A program made the position numbers and the translations under genes. Below, piece by piece: positions 12,527-20,731 of a stretch of 64,000 nt of DNA. Under the pieces are notes generated by a model, which saw only the letters and a list, made by a program, of their open reading frames with translations, made no database searches and was not told the origin of the DNA. Numbering within the stretch: position 1 is the first letter of the stretch; every line of letters begins with the position of its first letter. Origin of the DNA: Hymenobacter montanus (GTDB lineage: Bacteria > Bacteroidota > Bacteroidia > Cytophagales > Hymenobacteraceae); assembly GCF_014699115.1 (NCBI RefSeq), contig NZ_JACXAD010000009.1, positions 62,001 through 126,000 on the forward strand, written 5' to 3'.

Positions 12527-12676
12527 TTTTGGGGACTTAGAGACTCAGGGTCTTAGGGGCTGGGGCCGGCTAAGCCGAGAGGTACTTGATTGTTGAGCGG
12601 AATTTGTCAGTGATGAGACTCGAGCCTTACTGAGCCATTACATAGCTCTGGGATACCTAAAGGCTCGCTGAGCCAA
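12527..12676 (-). other. Spacer between actA and actB
   Basis: This 150-base gap is the longest inside the act cluster. It contains CTTAG/GACTCAG-like short repeats near 12531-12560 and no gene. I see no convincing TAnnTTTG promoter or terminator in it, so actB is probably read through from actA. Confidence 0.4.
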
Positions 12677-14029
12677 TTAGTAGTGGCACTTCGAGCACTC
12701 GGTGCCACCGTTCGACGACACGGTGAAGGGCGCGCCGGCATTCTTGGTGTCGTGCAGCTTCACCAGGTTATCGTAGTACTTGTTGTCTTTGGTGTTGAGC
12801 GGCATCTCGCGGTGGCAGTTGATGCACCAGCCCATGGTGAGTGCCGAGTACTGATACACCACTTCCATGTTCTGAATGGGGCCGTGGCAGGTCTGGCACT
12901 GCAAGCCCCCCACCTGGGTGTGCTGCGAGTGGTTGAAGTAAGCCAGGTCGGGCAGGTTATGGATACGCACCCACTGAATGGGCTGTTTGCGCTCAATGGC
13001 CCGGTAGATTTTCTTGATTTCAGGGGACTCCGTCTTGATCTGCGAGTGGCAGTTCATACAGATGTTGGCCGAGGGGATGTTGGCCGACTTCGACTTGTAC
13101 ACCGAAGTGTGGCAATAAGCGCAGTTGATCTGGTGCTCCCCTGCGTGCAGCTTGTGCGAGAAAGCAATGGGCTGGGTGGGCTGGTAGCCTTGGGTGAGGC
13201 CCACCGCCATTACGCTCTGCACGCCTTCGTATAGTAGGACGAGCGCGAAAACCGTTCCTACGATGCCGCGCATTACCGGCGAACGATACAGCTTGCCCCA
13301 ATCGAAGCGCTGCTCCAGGATTTCGATGTCGCGGCCGTCGAGGTCTTTCCGGCCCCGCAGCACGTCTTTCATCAGGTTGCCGATGATGACGAGGGTTACG
13401 ACCAGCACGATCAGCACTACTACCAGTACGATGAGCAGGATGTCGACGTACTTGCCGGCTCCGGCCTCGGCTCCACCGGCATCAGTCTTGCCATCGGTGG
13501 CGGCCGCGTTGCCATCAGTGGGTCCGCCTTTCGCGATTGCTCCGGGGGCACCTTCCTGCGAGGTAACCCAGGCAACGATGGAGGTAATCTCCTTGTCCGA
13601 AAGGGCGAAGGAGGGCATTTGCTGCTTGTTGAACTTATTATAGAGCTCCACGGCGTACGCGTCGCCGCTGGCTACTACTTTGCTGGAGTTCTTAATCCAG
13701 GGAATAATCCAGGAGATGGGCCGCCGCTTGGTGATGCCGCCCAGAGCCGGGCCCACTACCTGCTCGTTTACCGCGTGGCACTGGGCGCAGTTGGCTTTAA
13801 ACAAGGCATCGCCCGCGGCGATGGCAGCGGCGTCGCCGCCTCCCGGGGCAGCGGGCGGGGCCACTGCGGTGGCAGCGGTAGCCCCGGCAGTTGCGCCGGG
13901 TGTTACACCCTCCTTCTTTACTTCGGCACTGGAGCTTGCTCCCTGAGCGGCAACTTTATGAGCGCCGGCGAAGGTGAGAAAGAGCGCCAGCAGCAGGTGA
14001 GGTAGGGAACGCAGTCGATTGCTATTCAT
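12677..14029 (-). CDS. actA: Alternative complex III subunit ActA (multiheme cytochrome c)
   Basis: ActA is the multiheme subunit that collects electrons from ActB and delivers them toward the oxidase. Six CXXCH heme sites are visible in 450 residues: CAQCH near residue 80 in a separate N-terminal cytochrome c domain, then CAYCH, CMNCH, CQTCH, CINCH and CSKCH between about 300 and the C-terminus. A cleavable signal ends near residue 29. An Ala/Pro/Gly linker follows, and two membrane segments (about 190-215 and 255-280) separate the domains. It is the first gene of the act-cox operon, with a good promoter 48-77 bases upstream. Confidence 0.95.
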   Translation of the reverse strand: MNSNRLRSLPHLLLALFLTFAGAHKVAAQGASSSAEVKKEGVTPGATAGATAATAVAPPAAPGGGDAAAIAAGDALFKANCAQCHAVNEQVVGPALGGITKRRPISWIIPWIKNSSKVVASGDAYAVELYNKFNKQQMPSFALSDKEITSIVAWVTSQEGAPGAIAKGGPTDGNAAATDGKTDAGGAEAGAGKYVDILLIVLVVVLIVLVVTLVIIGNLMKDVLRGRKDLDGRDIEILEQRFDWGKLYRSPVMRGIVGTVFALVLLYEGVQSVMAVGLTQGYQPTQPIAFSHKLHAGEHQINCAYCHTSVYKSKSANIPSANICMNCHSQIKTESPEIKKIYRAIERKQPIQWVRIHNLPDLAYFNHSQHTQVGGLQCQTCHGPIQNMEVVYQYSALTMGWCINCHREMPLNTKDNKYYDNLVKLHDTKNAGAPFTVSSNGGTECSKCHY

Positions 14030-14076
14030 AGAGAAAATAGACAGTAAAACGAAATGCTAGGGGCATTTCAAGGCCA

Positions 14077-14106
14077 CAAATGTAGGTCAGGAATCGTAGG
14101 CGGCAA
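14077..14106 (-). promoter_or_regulatory. Bacteroidota-type promoter of the act-cox operon
   Basis: On the minus strand TTTTTG (TTG at 14106-14104) is separated by 19 bases from TACATTTG (14084-14077), a full match to the Bacteroidota consensus TTTG...TAnnTTTG. Transcription would start near 14070, giving a leader of about 40 bases before actA. Confidence 0.75.
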
Positions 14107-14440
14107 AAAGTAAAACGCAATTTCTGGGCATTCCCGGCCGGTCAGGTACCAGCCGTGCAAGACCTTTCCGTGCTCCCGTACGCACTTGCCCTCTACGGCC
14201 CTTTCGACTACTTAACTTATGCTGGCGCGGCTGGCTATCCCCGGTTTTGAAGCCGCCGTTCTTGATAACGCTTTGAGATACAACCTCGGTTTACCGCTTT
14301 TTGTTACGCCCTGAATCAAATAAAACCAAGGGCGAAAGTTGGGTAGGCAGTCCTTTGATGAAGCCAGGCAACGGGGGTACTGGCGCGTTCAACCAGGGTT
14401 CCGTCTTCGGGGTCTTATCCTATAAGATGTGCTTATGTTC
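14107..14440. other. Intergenic region between the divergent act and rpsF operons
   Basis: About 330 bases without a convincing gene. A short plus-strand open frame can be read at 14219-14314, but it has no recognisable product and no ribosome-binding site. Apart from the promoters at its two ends I see nothing in it. Confidence 0.4.
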
Positions 14441-14472
14441 TTTGGTAATCCGTCGGAAAGTCAGTACCTTTG
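14441..14472 (+). promoter_or_regulatory. Promoter of the rpsF-rpsR-rplI operon
   Basis: TTTG at 14441-14444 is followed after 20 bases by TACCTTTG at 14465-14472, a full consensus match. Transcription would start near 14479 and leave a leader of about 40 bases before rpsF. That leader is C-rich (repeated CACCCC words) and could hold an autoregulatory S6:S18 site, but I cannot show this by eye. Confidence 0.8.
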
Positions 14473-14517
14473 CGCCCCCATCAAATTTTTTCACCCCAAA
14501 ATTTTCACCCCGTCGTA

Positions 14518-14895
14518 ATGGAAGTAAGAAATTACGAGACGGTCTTCATCGTGACTCCCGTATTGAACGAGAGCCAGGTGCAAGAGACGGTCGAGAAGTT
14601 CACCCAGGTGCTTAAGGAAAATAGCGCCGCCATTTTGTCCACTGAAGCCTGGGGCCTGCGCAAGCTGGCGTACCCGATTCAGAAGAAAACCACTGGCTAC
14701 TATTTCTGCCTGTCCTACACCGGATCGGGCAACATAGTTGACGTACTGGAGCTGGCATTCCGCCGCGACGAGCGCGTCATCCGGTTTTTGTCCACGGTGC
14801 TCGATAAGCACGCGGTGGAGTACAACAACCGTCGCCGCAACGGCGAGATGAACCTGCAGAAGGCGGCCAAAGAAACGGAAGCCGTAGCTCAATAA
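14518..14895 (+). CDS. rpsF: 30S ribosomal protein S6
   Basis: S6 binds 16S rRNA in the small-subunit platform as a heterodimer with S18. The 125-residue protein starts MEVRNYETVFIVTPVL and contains the conserved LRKLAYPIQKKTTGYY and RRDERVIRFLSTVL segments. The ATG at 14518 is chosen because the frame open from 14470 adds a non-homologous leader that would begin upstream of the predicted transcription start. rpsR follows after 16 bases. Confidence 0.97.
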   Translation: MEVRNYETVFIVTPVLNESQVQETVEKFTQVLKENSAAILSTEAWGLRKLAYPIQKKTTGYYFCLSYTGSGNIVDVLELAFRRDERVIRFLSTVLDKHAVEYNNRRRNGEMNLQKAAKETEAVAQ

Positions 14896-14911
14896 TCCAG
14901 TTTAGTTAGAT

Positions 14912-15187
14912 ATGGCAACTCCCGCATCCAACCGCAATAACGACCGGGCGGCTATGAACAAGCCGCAGGACACCCGCAAGAAATACTGCCGCTTCAAGAA
15001 GAACGGCATTAAGTACGTGGACTACAAGGACCCCAACTTCCTGTTGAAGTTCGTGAATGAGCAGGGCCGCGTGCTGCCCCGGCGCCTCACCGGCACCAGC
15101 CTGAAGTTTCAGCGCAAAGTGACTCAGGCCATTGCCAAGGCCCGCCACCTGGCCCTGATGCCCTACGTAGCCGACGCTCTGAAATAA
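14912..15187 (+). CDS. rpsR: 30S ribosomal protein S18
   Basis: S18 partners S6 in the small ribosomal subunit. The 91-residue protein has an extended N-terminus (residues 1-22, Asn/Arg/Lys-rich) followed by the family core [18 protein letters not shown] and the C-terminal [18 protein letters not shown] and [10 protein letters not shown] segments. Only one Cys is present in the core, so this is a zinc-free type. It is the second gene of the rpsF operon. Confidence 0.97.
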   Translation: MATPASNRNNDRAAMNKPQDTRKKYCRFKKNGIKYVDYKDPNFLLKFVNEQGRVLPRRLTGTSLKFQRKVTQAIAKARHLALMPYVADALK

Positions 15188-15191
15188 ATTG

Positions 15192-15299
15192 TTAGTGCTT
15201 GGTGCTCAGTGCTTGGTGCTTGGTGAAATGGACCGTTCTATAGCGACGGAATTTATTTTATCCAGGCACCACGCACCAGGCACCAACAACCAAACCCAG
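15192..15299. repeat. Imperfect palindrome of TGCTTGGTGC-like units between rpsR and rplI
   Basis: The left arm (about 15192-15222) is three to four near-tandem copies of a TGCTTGGTG unit. The right arm (about 15262-15291) is the complementary CACCAGGCACCA series. The two arms can pair around a 40-base loop inside the ribosomal-protein transcript. It has no T-run and is probably a dispersed intergenic repeat, not a terminator. Confidence 0.6.
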
Positions 15300-15301
15300 A
15301 T

Positions 15302-15745
15302 ATGGAAATCATCCTCAAAGACGACGTTAAGGGCCTCGGGTACAAGAACGACATCGTGACCGTGAAACCGGGCTACGGTCGCAACTTCTTGCTGCCCCAA
15401 GGCTTGGCCATCCTGGCCGACAAGACGAACAAGAAAATCACGGCCGAGAACGTGCGCCAGGCCGCTCACAAAGCCGAGAAAATCAAGGCCGACGCCCAGG
15501 CCATTGCCGACCAGATTGGCGAAATGGTGCTGGACCTGCCCGCTAAAGTGGGCGAAAGCGGCAAGATTTTCGGCCGCGTAACTACTTTGCAATTGGCGGA
15601 GGCGCTGAAAGCCAAAGGCGTGGACATCGACCGCAAGCGCTTGTCGTTCGACCAGGAGCCGACGATGGCGGGCGACTACACGGCAACGGCTAACCTGCAC
15701 AAGGAAGTAAAGCACACGGTGCAATTCCGCGTGGTAGCCGCGTAG
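15302..15745 (+). CDS. rplI: 50S ribosomal protein L9
   Basis: L9 binds 23S rRNA at the base of the L1 stalk. The 147-residue protein starts MEIILKDDVKGLGYKND and carries the signature GYGRNFLLPQGLAI near residues 22-35. A connecting helix follows, then the C-terminal domain (about 75-147, with IFGRVTTLQLAEAL). It closes the rpsF operon and is followed 25 bases later by a strong terminator. Confidence 0.97.
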   Translation: MEIILKDDVKGLGYKNDIVTVKPGYGRNFLLPQGLAILADKTNKKITAENVRQAAHKAEKIKADAQAIADQIGEMVLDLPAKVGESGKIFGRVTTLQLAEALKAKGVDIDRKRLSFDQEPTMAGDYTATANLHKEVKHTVQFRVVAA

Positions 15746-15770
15746 CCACTGCTGAACGGCAATTTCAAGA

Positions 15771-15796
15771 GCCCCGCCATCTGGTGGGGCTTTTTT
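15771..15796 (+). terminator. Rho-independent terminator of the rpsF operon
   Basis: A perfect 9-bp stem (GCCCCGCCA with TGGTGGGGC, 2-base loop as written) is followed by six T, 25 bases after the rplI stop. Confidence 0.92.
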
Positions 15797-15829
15797 GTTA
15801 TGGCTTCGGGCCAGACACCGGTTACGGAC

Positions 15830-15837
15830 TATTTTTG
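15830..15837 (+). promoter_or_regulatory. Possible -7 element with a near-leaderless start
   Basis: TATTTTTG ends exactly 5 bases before the GSCFA gene ATG at 15843. If it is the TAnnTTTG -7 element, transcription would start at or next to the start codon. No TTG with 19-21-base spacing is seen, so confidence is limited. Confidence 0.45.
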
Positions 15838-15842
15838 CTTTA

Positions 15843-18404
15843 ATGTTTAGAACTGAACTACCTATTGCGCCAGCCACGAACCAGCTACCACGCACGGCGC
15901 GGGTCCTCACCATGGGCTCCTGCTTTGCCGACAGCATCGGCTCCCGGCTGGCGGCCAATAAGGTTGATACCCTCGTAAATCCCTTTGGCACCGTATTTCA
16001 GCCCCTGGCCCTGACCCGGCTGCTGCGAGCGGCGGCGGGCGAGGAAGTCGACTGGCAACAACACCTGGTGCAGGCCCGCGGCCGCTGGCAGAGCTACGAC
16101 CTGCACGGCAGCCTCGGGGCCGAGTCGCCGGTGGAGCTGCTGCAGACCATTCAGGAGCTGGTGCGGCAAACCGGCGAATTTCTGCGGAACGCCGAGGTGG
16201 TGTTGCTCACCCTCGGCACGGCCTGGGCCTACCGCCTGCGCGAAACCGGCGAGCTGGTCAACAACTGCCACAAGCAGTCCGCCGACTTGTTCGTCCGGGA
16301 GCTGCTGACGCCCGACGAGATTATCAATGACCTGGCGGAAACCCATGCGTACCTGCGGCGCTTCAACCCGCGCCTGCGCTTGGTGCTGACGGTGAGCCCA
16401 GTCCGGCACTTAAAAGACACGCTGCCGTTAAACGCGGTGAGCAAGTCGGTGCTGCGGGTGGCCACGCACATTGTAAGCGACCTGCTGCCCGATGTGGCGT
16501 ACTTCCCGGCCTACGAGCTGCTGCTGGATGACTTGCGCGACTACCGCTTCTACGCGGCGGACATGCTGCATCCCTCGGAAGTAGCGGAAGATTACATCTG
16601 GGATAAGTTTGCCCGCACCTACTTTGACGCGGATTTTGGCCGGTTCCGCAAGGAGTGGGCGGCGGTACGGCAGTCGTTGGGGCACCGGCCGCTGCACCCG
16701 GGCGCCCCGGAGCACCGGCAGTTTTTAGCCAACACGCTGCAGAAGCTCGAACAGCTAAGCCTTCGCAAGGTAGAAGTGGCTGCGGAGCTGAAAGAAGTAC
16801 GCGCTAAAATCGCAGCATTACCCGCGCCTCGGCAGCCCGAGCCCGAGGAAGTACCGGAAGATGACGAGGAGCGGATTGACATTGGCCAGAACTCGCCAGC
16901 TACCAAGCCCGAAGAAATGGCATTGCCGACGGCTGAGTTGCCGTCCTTAGCTGGGAGCCGGTCACCGCGCCTGTCACCCGAAGAATTCCGGACCCAGCGC
17001 CACGCCCGCGGAGGCCGGCCGGAACGGGGGCGGCGCGATGGTCGGGGCCCGGGCCAACCGCAAACGCCGGGCGAGAACGAGCAATTTCAGAAGGCTGCCT
17101 TTGCTGGTGAGCAGTCGGCGGACATAAATCCCCCGACTCTCCCCACCCAGCCCCTGGCTGATGGGTCTTCAATCGAGCAGCCCGTGGCCCCCACGGCCTT
17201 TGCTGAGGCTGCCAATTTGGGAGCAGATGCAACTGGTAGCGAGCAGCCAGCGAAGAAGAAAAAACGTCGTTCCCGGGGCGGAGCTAAACGGACGGCGCGC
17301 AAAAACGCTCTTCGGCTGGCCACTGGCGAGGTTGCATCAGCAGATACCGTTCTTCCGGAAAATGCGGCGGCCCTGCCGCCATCTATGCCGGAGGCGGGGG
17401 CGGCGGACGAACCGCTCCGAGAACAATTCGGAGAAGTACCCTCCCCTATCAGCGGTATCTCGGCGCCAGAGAAGCTGAGTGGGCAGCGTGGTAAGCCAAG
17501 ACGCCCACCCCAAGTGGCTCTTTACGCTCCCGCCCCCGAGGCACCAGTAGCAGCCGAAACACTGACTCCAACTGAGGCAGTCGCGCGGCCTTCTGAAACA
17601 GCCAGCTCCCCGATAGAGGCAGAGGCAAGTAGTAGCGATACATCCAGGATTGAGCCTAATCCTACTACGTCGAGGCGCAATCGTAACCGGGGCAAAAGAG
17701 CTGAGGTACTGGCCCAGGCCGTTGAGGCCCCCACAGCTATCAGCGCCTCTGCTCCTGGCCCGACGGTTGCCCCAATATCCGATAACGGGGAGCAGTTAAC
17801 TACCCCGACCCCTCCTAAGCCCGTTCGCGCGGAGGGCAGCCGCCGCAACCAGGTTAGGCAGCCCCCCCCCGCACCGGTGGGACCAACCCCGGTGGCGACG
17901 GATCCTGCTCCGGCCGCCAACGAACCCGCCGCGCCGGAAACGACGCCCCCGCCGCCGGCTCGCCACTCCAACCGTGCTAAGCGTGTCGTGACGGGGGCAC
18001 GCACGGAGAAGCCAGCGGTGGATATTCCCGTGGTGCCAGTGCCAGACGCGCTCTCGGGGCGCACGCAGGTAGCGGCCGGCCGCATGAAGGGCACTTCGGC
18101 CTCACTAATTGAAGCAAGCGCCGAGCCGGCAGTCCAAACCGGGAAGGCAGCGCCGAAGCAGTCCGCCAAAGCAGTTGCCTCCAAAAAAGATGCTTCCCAA
18201 GCAGCTGCTCCCCCCAGAGCCGCGAAAGCTAAATCGACGAAATCCAAACCAGATTTAGCGCCAACAACTCCGGAGGCGGGGCCGAGCGCTGCGGAAACTG
18301 CCGCAGCAGTTACTAAACGAAAACCAGCGGCCAAGGCTAAACCGGGGGCTAAATCTGGGGCGGATAAGCCTAAACCGCCGAAGAAGCCCACCAAGCCTGC
18401 TTAA
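15843..18404 (+). CDS. GSCFA-domain protein with a long Pro/Ala/Lys-rich tail
   Basis: The N-terminal 320 residues are a GSCFA domain, an SGNH-hydrolase-like family of unknown substrate. It carries the name-giving MGSCFADSIGSRL near residue 23, LLTLGTAWAY near 125, and a Asp/His segment ADMLHPSEVAEDYIW near 245. After a charged helix the remaining 530 or so residues are low-complexity: rich in Pro, Ala, Glu and Thr, with basic patches such as KKKKRRSRGGAKRTARK and a Lys/Pro/Ala C-terminus. The core is of normal length, so the tail is an extension that more than doubles the protein. No signal peptide is visible. The ATG at 15843 is chosen by homology. Confidence 0.85.
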   Translation: MFRTELPIAPATNQLPRTARVLTMGSCFADSIGSRLAANKVDTLVNPFGTVFQPLALTRLLRAAAGEEVDWQQHLVQARGRWQSYDLHGSLGAESPVELLQTIQELVRQTGEFLRNAEVVLLTLGTAWAYRLRETGELVNNCHKQSADLFVRELLTPDEIINDLAETHAYLRRFNPRLRLVLTVSPVRHLKDTLPLNAVSKSVLRVATHIVSDLLPDVAYFPAYELLLDDLRDYRFYAADMLHPSEVAEDYIWDKFARTYFDADFGRFRKEWAAVRQSLGHRPLHPGAPEHRQFLANTLQKLEQLSLRKVEVAAELKEVRAKIAALPAPRQPEPEEVPEDDEERIDIGQNSPATKPEEMALPTAELPSLAGSRSPRLSPEEFRTQRHARGGRPERGRRDGRGPGQPQTPGENEQFQKAAFAGEQSADINPPTLPTQPLADGSSIEQPVAPTAFAEAANLGADATGSEQPAKKKKRRSRGGAKRTARKNALRLATGEVASADTVLPENAAALPPSMPEAGAADEPLREQFGEVPSPISGISAPEKLSGQRGKPRRPPQVALYAPAPEAPVAAETLTPTEAVARPSETASSPIEAEASSSDTSRIEPNPTTSRRNRNRGKRAEVLAQAVEAPTAISASAPGPTVAPISDNGEQLTTPTPPKPVRAEGSRRNQVRQPPPAPVGPTPVATDPAPAANEPAAPETTPPPPARHSNRAKRVVTGARTEKPAVDIPVVPVPDALSGRTQVAAGRMKGTSASLIEASAEPAVQTGKAAPKQSAKAVASKKDASQAAAPPRAAKAKSTKSKPDLAPTTPEAGPSAAETAAAVTKRKPAAKAKPGAKSGADKPKPPKKPTKPA

Positions 18405-18414
18405 TTATTTCTTC

Positions 18415-18439
18415 AAACCCGGCTCTTTTTGCCGGGTTT
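18415..18439 (+). terminator. Terminator after the GSCFA gene
   Basis: AAACCCGGC and GCCGGGTTT form a perfect 9-bp stem around a T-rich 7-base loop, 11 bases past the stop. The 3' side is followed by GTTGTTT, a weak T-run. Confidence 0.7.
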
Positions 18440-18470
18440 GTTGTTTCAGTACTCCCCCTAACCTTCCGCT

Positions 18471-20555
18471 ATGGCCCACGATTCGCAGTCGACCAACCGC
18501 CTCGTTCAGGAAACCAGCCCTTACCTGCAACAGCACGCCCACAATCCCGTGGATTGGTACCCCTGGGGCCCCGAAGCCCTGGCCCGGGCAAAAGCCGAAC
18601 AAAAGCCGATCCTCGTTAGCATCGGGTACGCGGCTTGCCATTGGTGCCACGTAATGGAGCGCGAGTCTTTCGAGGACCAGGCGGTGGCGGCGGTGATGAA
18701 CGCGTACTTCGTGTGCATCAAAGTAGACCGGGAGGAACGGCCCGACGTGGACCAGATCTACATGGATGCCCTGCACGCCATGGGCCTGCAGGGCGGCTGG
18801 CCCCTCAACGTGTTTCTCACCCCGGAGGCCAAGCCTTTTTATGGCGGCACGTACTTCCGCAAGGGTTCGTGGGTGAAGCTGCTAGAGAACATTGGCCAGG
18901 CCTACGCCGGCGAGCACCGGAGCGAGTTGGAGCAGTCGGCGGAGCGGTTTATGGAGGTAATTGGCACCAGCGAGCTGGCGAAATACGGCGCTCAACAAAC
19001 GAATAACGCCCCAGTAGTTGCTGACCCAATGCCGACGGCTGGGCCAGCGGGCGTTTCCGACGAGGAATTCAAGCTACTCGTATATAACCTGGGCGTAAAA
19101 TTCGACCGGGAACGCGGGGGCCTGAACCGAACCCCGAAGTTCCCGATGCCCAGCGTTTGGCGGTTTTTACTGCGGGCTCACGCCATCAGCGGCAGCCGGG
19201 CGGTGCTGGACCAAACCGTGCTCACCTTGCGGGAAATGGCCTGGGGCGGCATCTACGACCAGGCCCACGGCGGCTTTGCCCGCTATTCAGTCGACGCGGA
19301 GTGGCTGGCGCCGCACTTCGAGAAAATGCTCTATGATAATGGGCAACTGATCAGCCTCTACAGCGAAGCGTTCCAACTGACGCAGGAAGAGCTGTTTCGG
19401 GAAGTAGTGTACGACACCATCGAGTTTGTGCGGCTGGAGCTGACCAACGCCGAGGGGGGCTTCTATTCGTCGCTGGATGCGGATAGCGAGGGCGAGGAAG
19501 GCAAATTCTACGTCTTCACGAAAGAAGAACTGCGCACTATCCTCGGCGATGAGGAGCCGCTGTTTTCCGATTATTACAACTGCACGGCGCTGGGCAACTG
19601 GGAACACGGCCGTAACATTCTGCATCGCCGCCAAACCGACGACGAGTTCGCGGCAGCCCACCAATTAGCCCCCGGGGTAGTACCCGAGCTGGTGGCGGGC
19701 TGGAAGCAGAAAATTATGGCCGTGCGCGCCACGCGCGTCCGCCCCGGGCTCGACGACAAAATTCTGACCGGCTGGAATGCCCTGATGCTCCAGGGGCTTA
19801 CCGACGCCTACCGGGCCTTTGGCGAGCCGGAGTTTTTGGTCATCGCCGAGCGCAATGCCCGTTTCATCCAGACGAACCTGCGGGAGGGGCCGCGGCTCTA
19901 TCGCACCTGCAAGAACGGCCGGGCCAGCATCCACGGCTTTCTGGAAGACTATGCGCTGGTCATTCAGGCCTACGTGAGCCTTTACGAAGTGACCTTCGCC
20001 GAGATCTGGCTGCGCGAGGCCGAAGCGCTGACCGAATACGTACTCAGCAACTTCTTCGACCCTGCGGAAACCCAGTTTTTCTACACCGATCGCAACGCCG
20101 AGCCGCTCATTGCCCGCAAGAAAGAGCTCTTCGACAACGTTATTCCCGCCTCGAACTCGGTGATGGCGCACAACCTGCGCCGACTGGGCCGGCACCTCGA
20201 AAATACCCGCTACGTGGACCTGGCCGCCGATATGCTGGCGCGGGTACGGCCCCTGGTAGTGAAGGAGCCGCAGCACCTCAGCAACTGGGCCGCGCTGTAT
20301 GCGGCCCTGCTCCGGCCGGGCGCCGAGGTGGCCATCATCGGGCCGGAAGCGGATTCTTTTCGGGAGGAGCTTAACCGCTCGTTTTTGTTCGATGCGGTTA
20401 TTGCCGGCACCAGCGAGCCGTCCGAGCTGCCGCTGCTGAAGCTACTGAAGCCTGCCTCGGAGGGGCGCACGAGCATACACGTGTGCCGCAGCCAGGCTTG
20501 TCTGGCGCCGGTGTACGAGGTGGCCGCCGCGCAAGCGGCCCTGGCCGCGATTTAG
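18471..20555 (+). CDS. DUF255 thioredoxin-like / glycosidase-like protein (YyaL/SSP411 family)
   Basis: This is a 694-residue member of the YyaL/SPATA20 family. An N-terminal thioredoxin-fold domain (about 1-165) has the motif ACHWCHVM near residues 58-65, and an (alpha/alpha)6-barrel domain resembling N-acylglucosamine 2-epimerases fills the rest, with [14 protein letters not shown] and [13 protein letters not shown]. The family begins NRLxxExSPYLxQHAxNPVDW, and here the matching [19 protein letters not shown] is near residue 9. Its biochemical role is not established. It stands alone between two terminators or gaps and is of normal length. Confidence 0.9.
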   Translation: MAHDSQSTNRLVQETSPYLQQHAHNPVDWYPWGPEALARAKAEQKPILVSIGYAACHWCHVMERESFEDQAVAAVMNAYFVCIKVDREERPDVDQIYMDALHAMGLQGGWPLNVFLTPEAKPFYGGTYFRKGSWVKLLENIGQAYAGEHRSELEQSAERFMEVIGTSELAKYGAQQTNNAPVVADPMPTAGPAGVSDEEFKLLVYNLGVKFDRERGGLNRTPKFPMPSVWRFLLRAHAISGSRAVLDQTVLTLREMAWGGIYDQAHGGFARYSVDAEWLAPHFEKMLYDNGQLISLYSEAFQLTQEELFREVVYDTIEFVRLELTNAEGGFYSSLDADSEGEEGKFYVFTKEELRTILGDEEPLFSDYYNCTALGNWEHGRNILHRRQTDDEFAAAHQLAPGVVPELVAGWKQKIMAVRATRVRPGLDDKILTGWNALMLQGLTDAYRAFGEPEFLVIAERNARFIQTNLREGPRLYRTCKNGRASIHGFLEDYALVIQAYVSLYEVTFAEIWLREAEALTEYVLSNFFDPAETQFFYTDRNAEPLIARKKELFDNVIPASNSVMAHNLRRLGRHLENTRYVDLAADMLARVRPLVVKEPQHLSNWAALYAALLRPGAEVAIIGPEADSFREELNRSFLFDAVIAGTSEPSELPLLKLLKPASEGRTSIHVCRSQACLAPVYEVAAAQAALAAI

Positions 20556-20731
20556 GGTAGCGGGCGCAACGACCGGACCTGGGCTGGTTTCTGGCGTGGT
20601 AGCCCGGGTGGGTCCGCTAGTTAGGCCAATGGCCTGGTCCCTTAGCTGCTCTGGCCCTAACCTGCGGCCGGGAGTTCGGTTGGTGCAACCGCTCTGCTAT
20701 CTTTACTATCCGCCTCTTCGCCGTTTCTGTT

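Noticed and set aside
14219..14314. 31-codon open frame upstream of rpsF
   Set aside because: Too short, with no ribosome-binding site and no recognisable product; consistent with chance.
14301..14615. Open frame overlapping the rpsF promoter and start
   Set aside because: It crosses the consensus promoter and the rpsF start in another frame; rpsF is certain.
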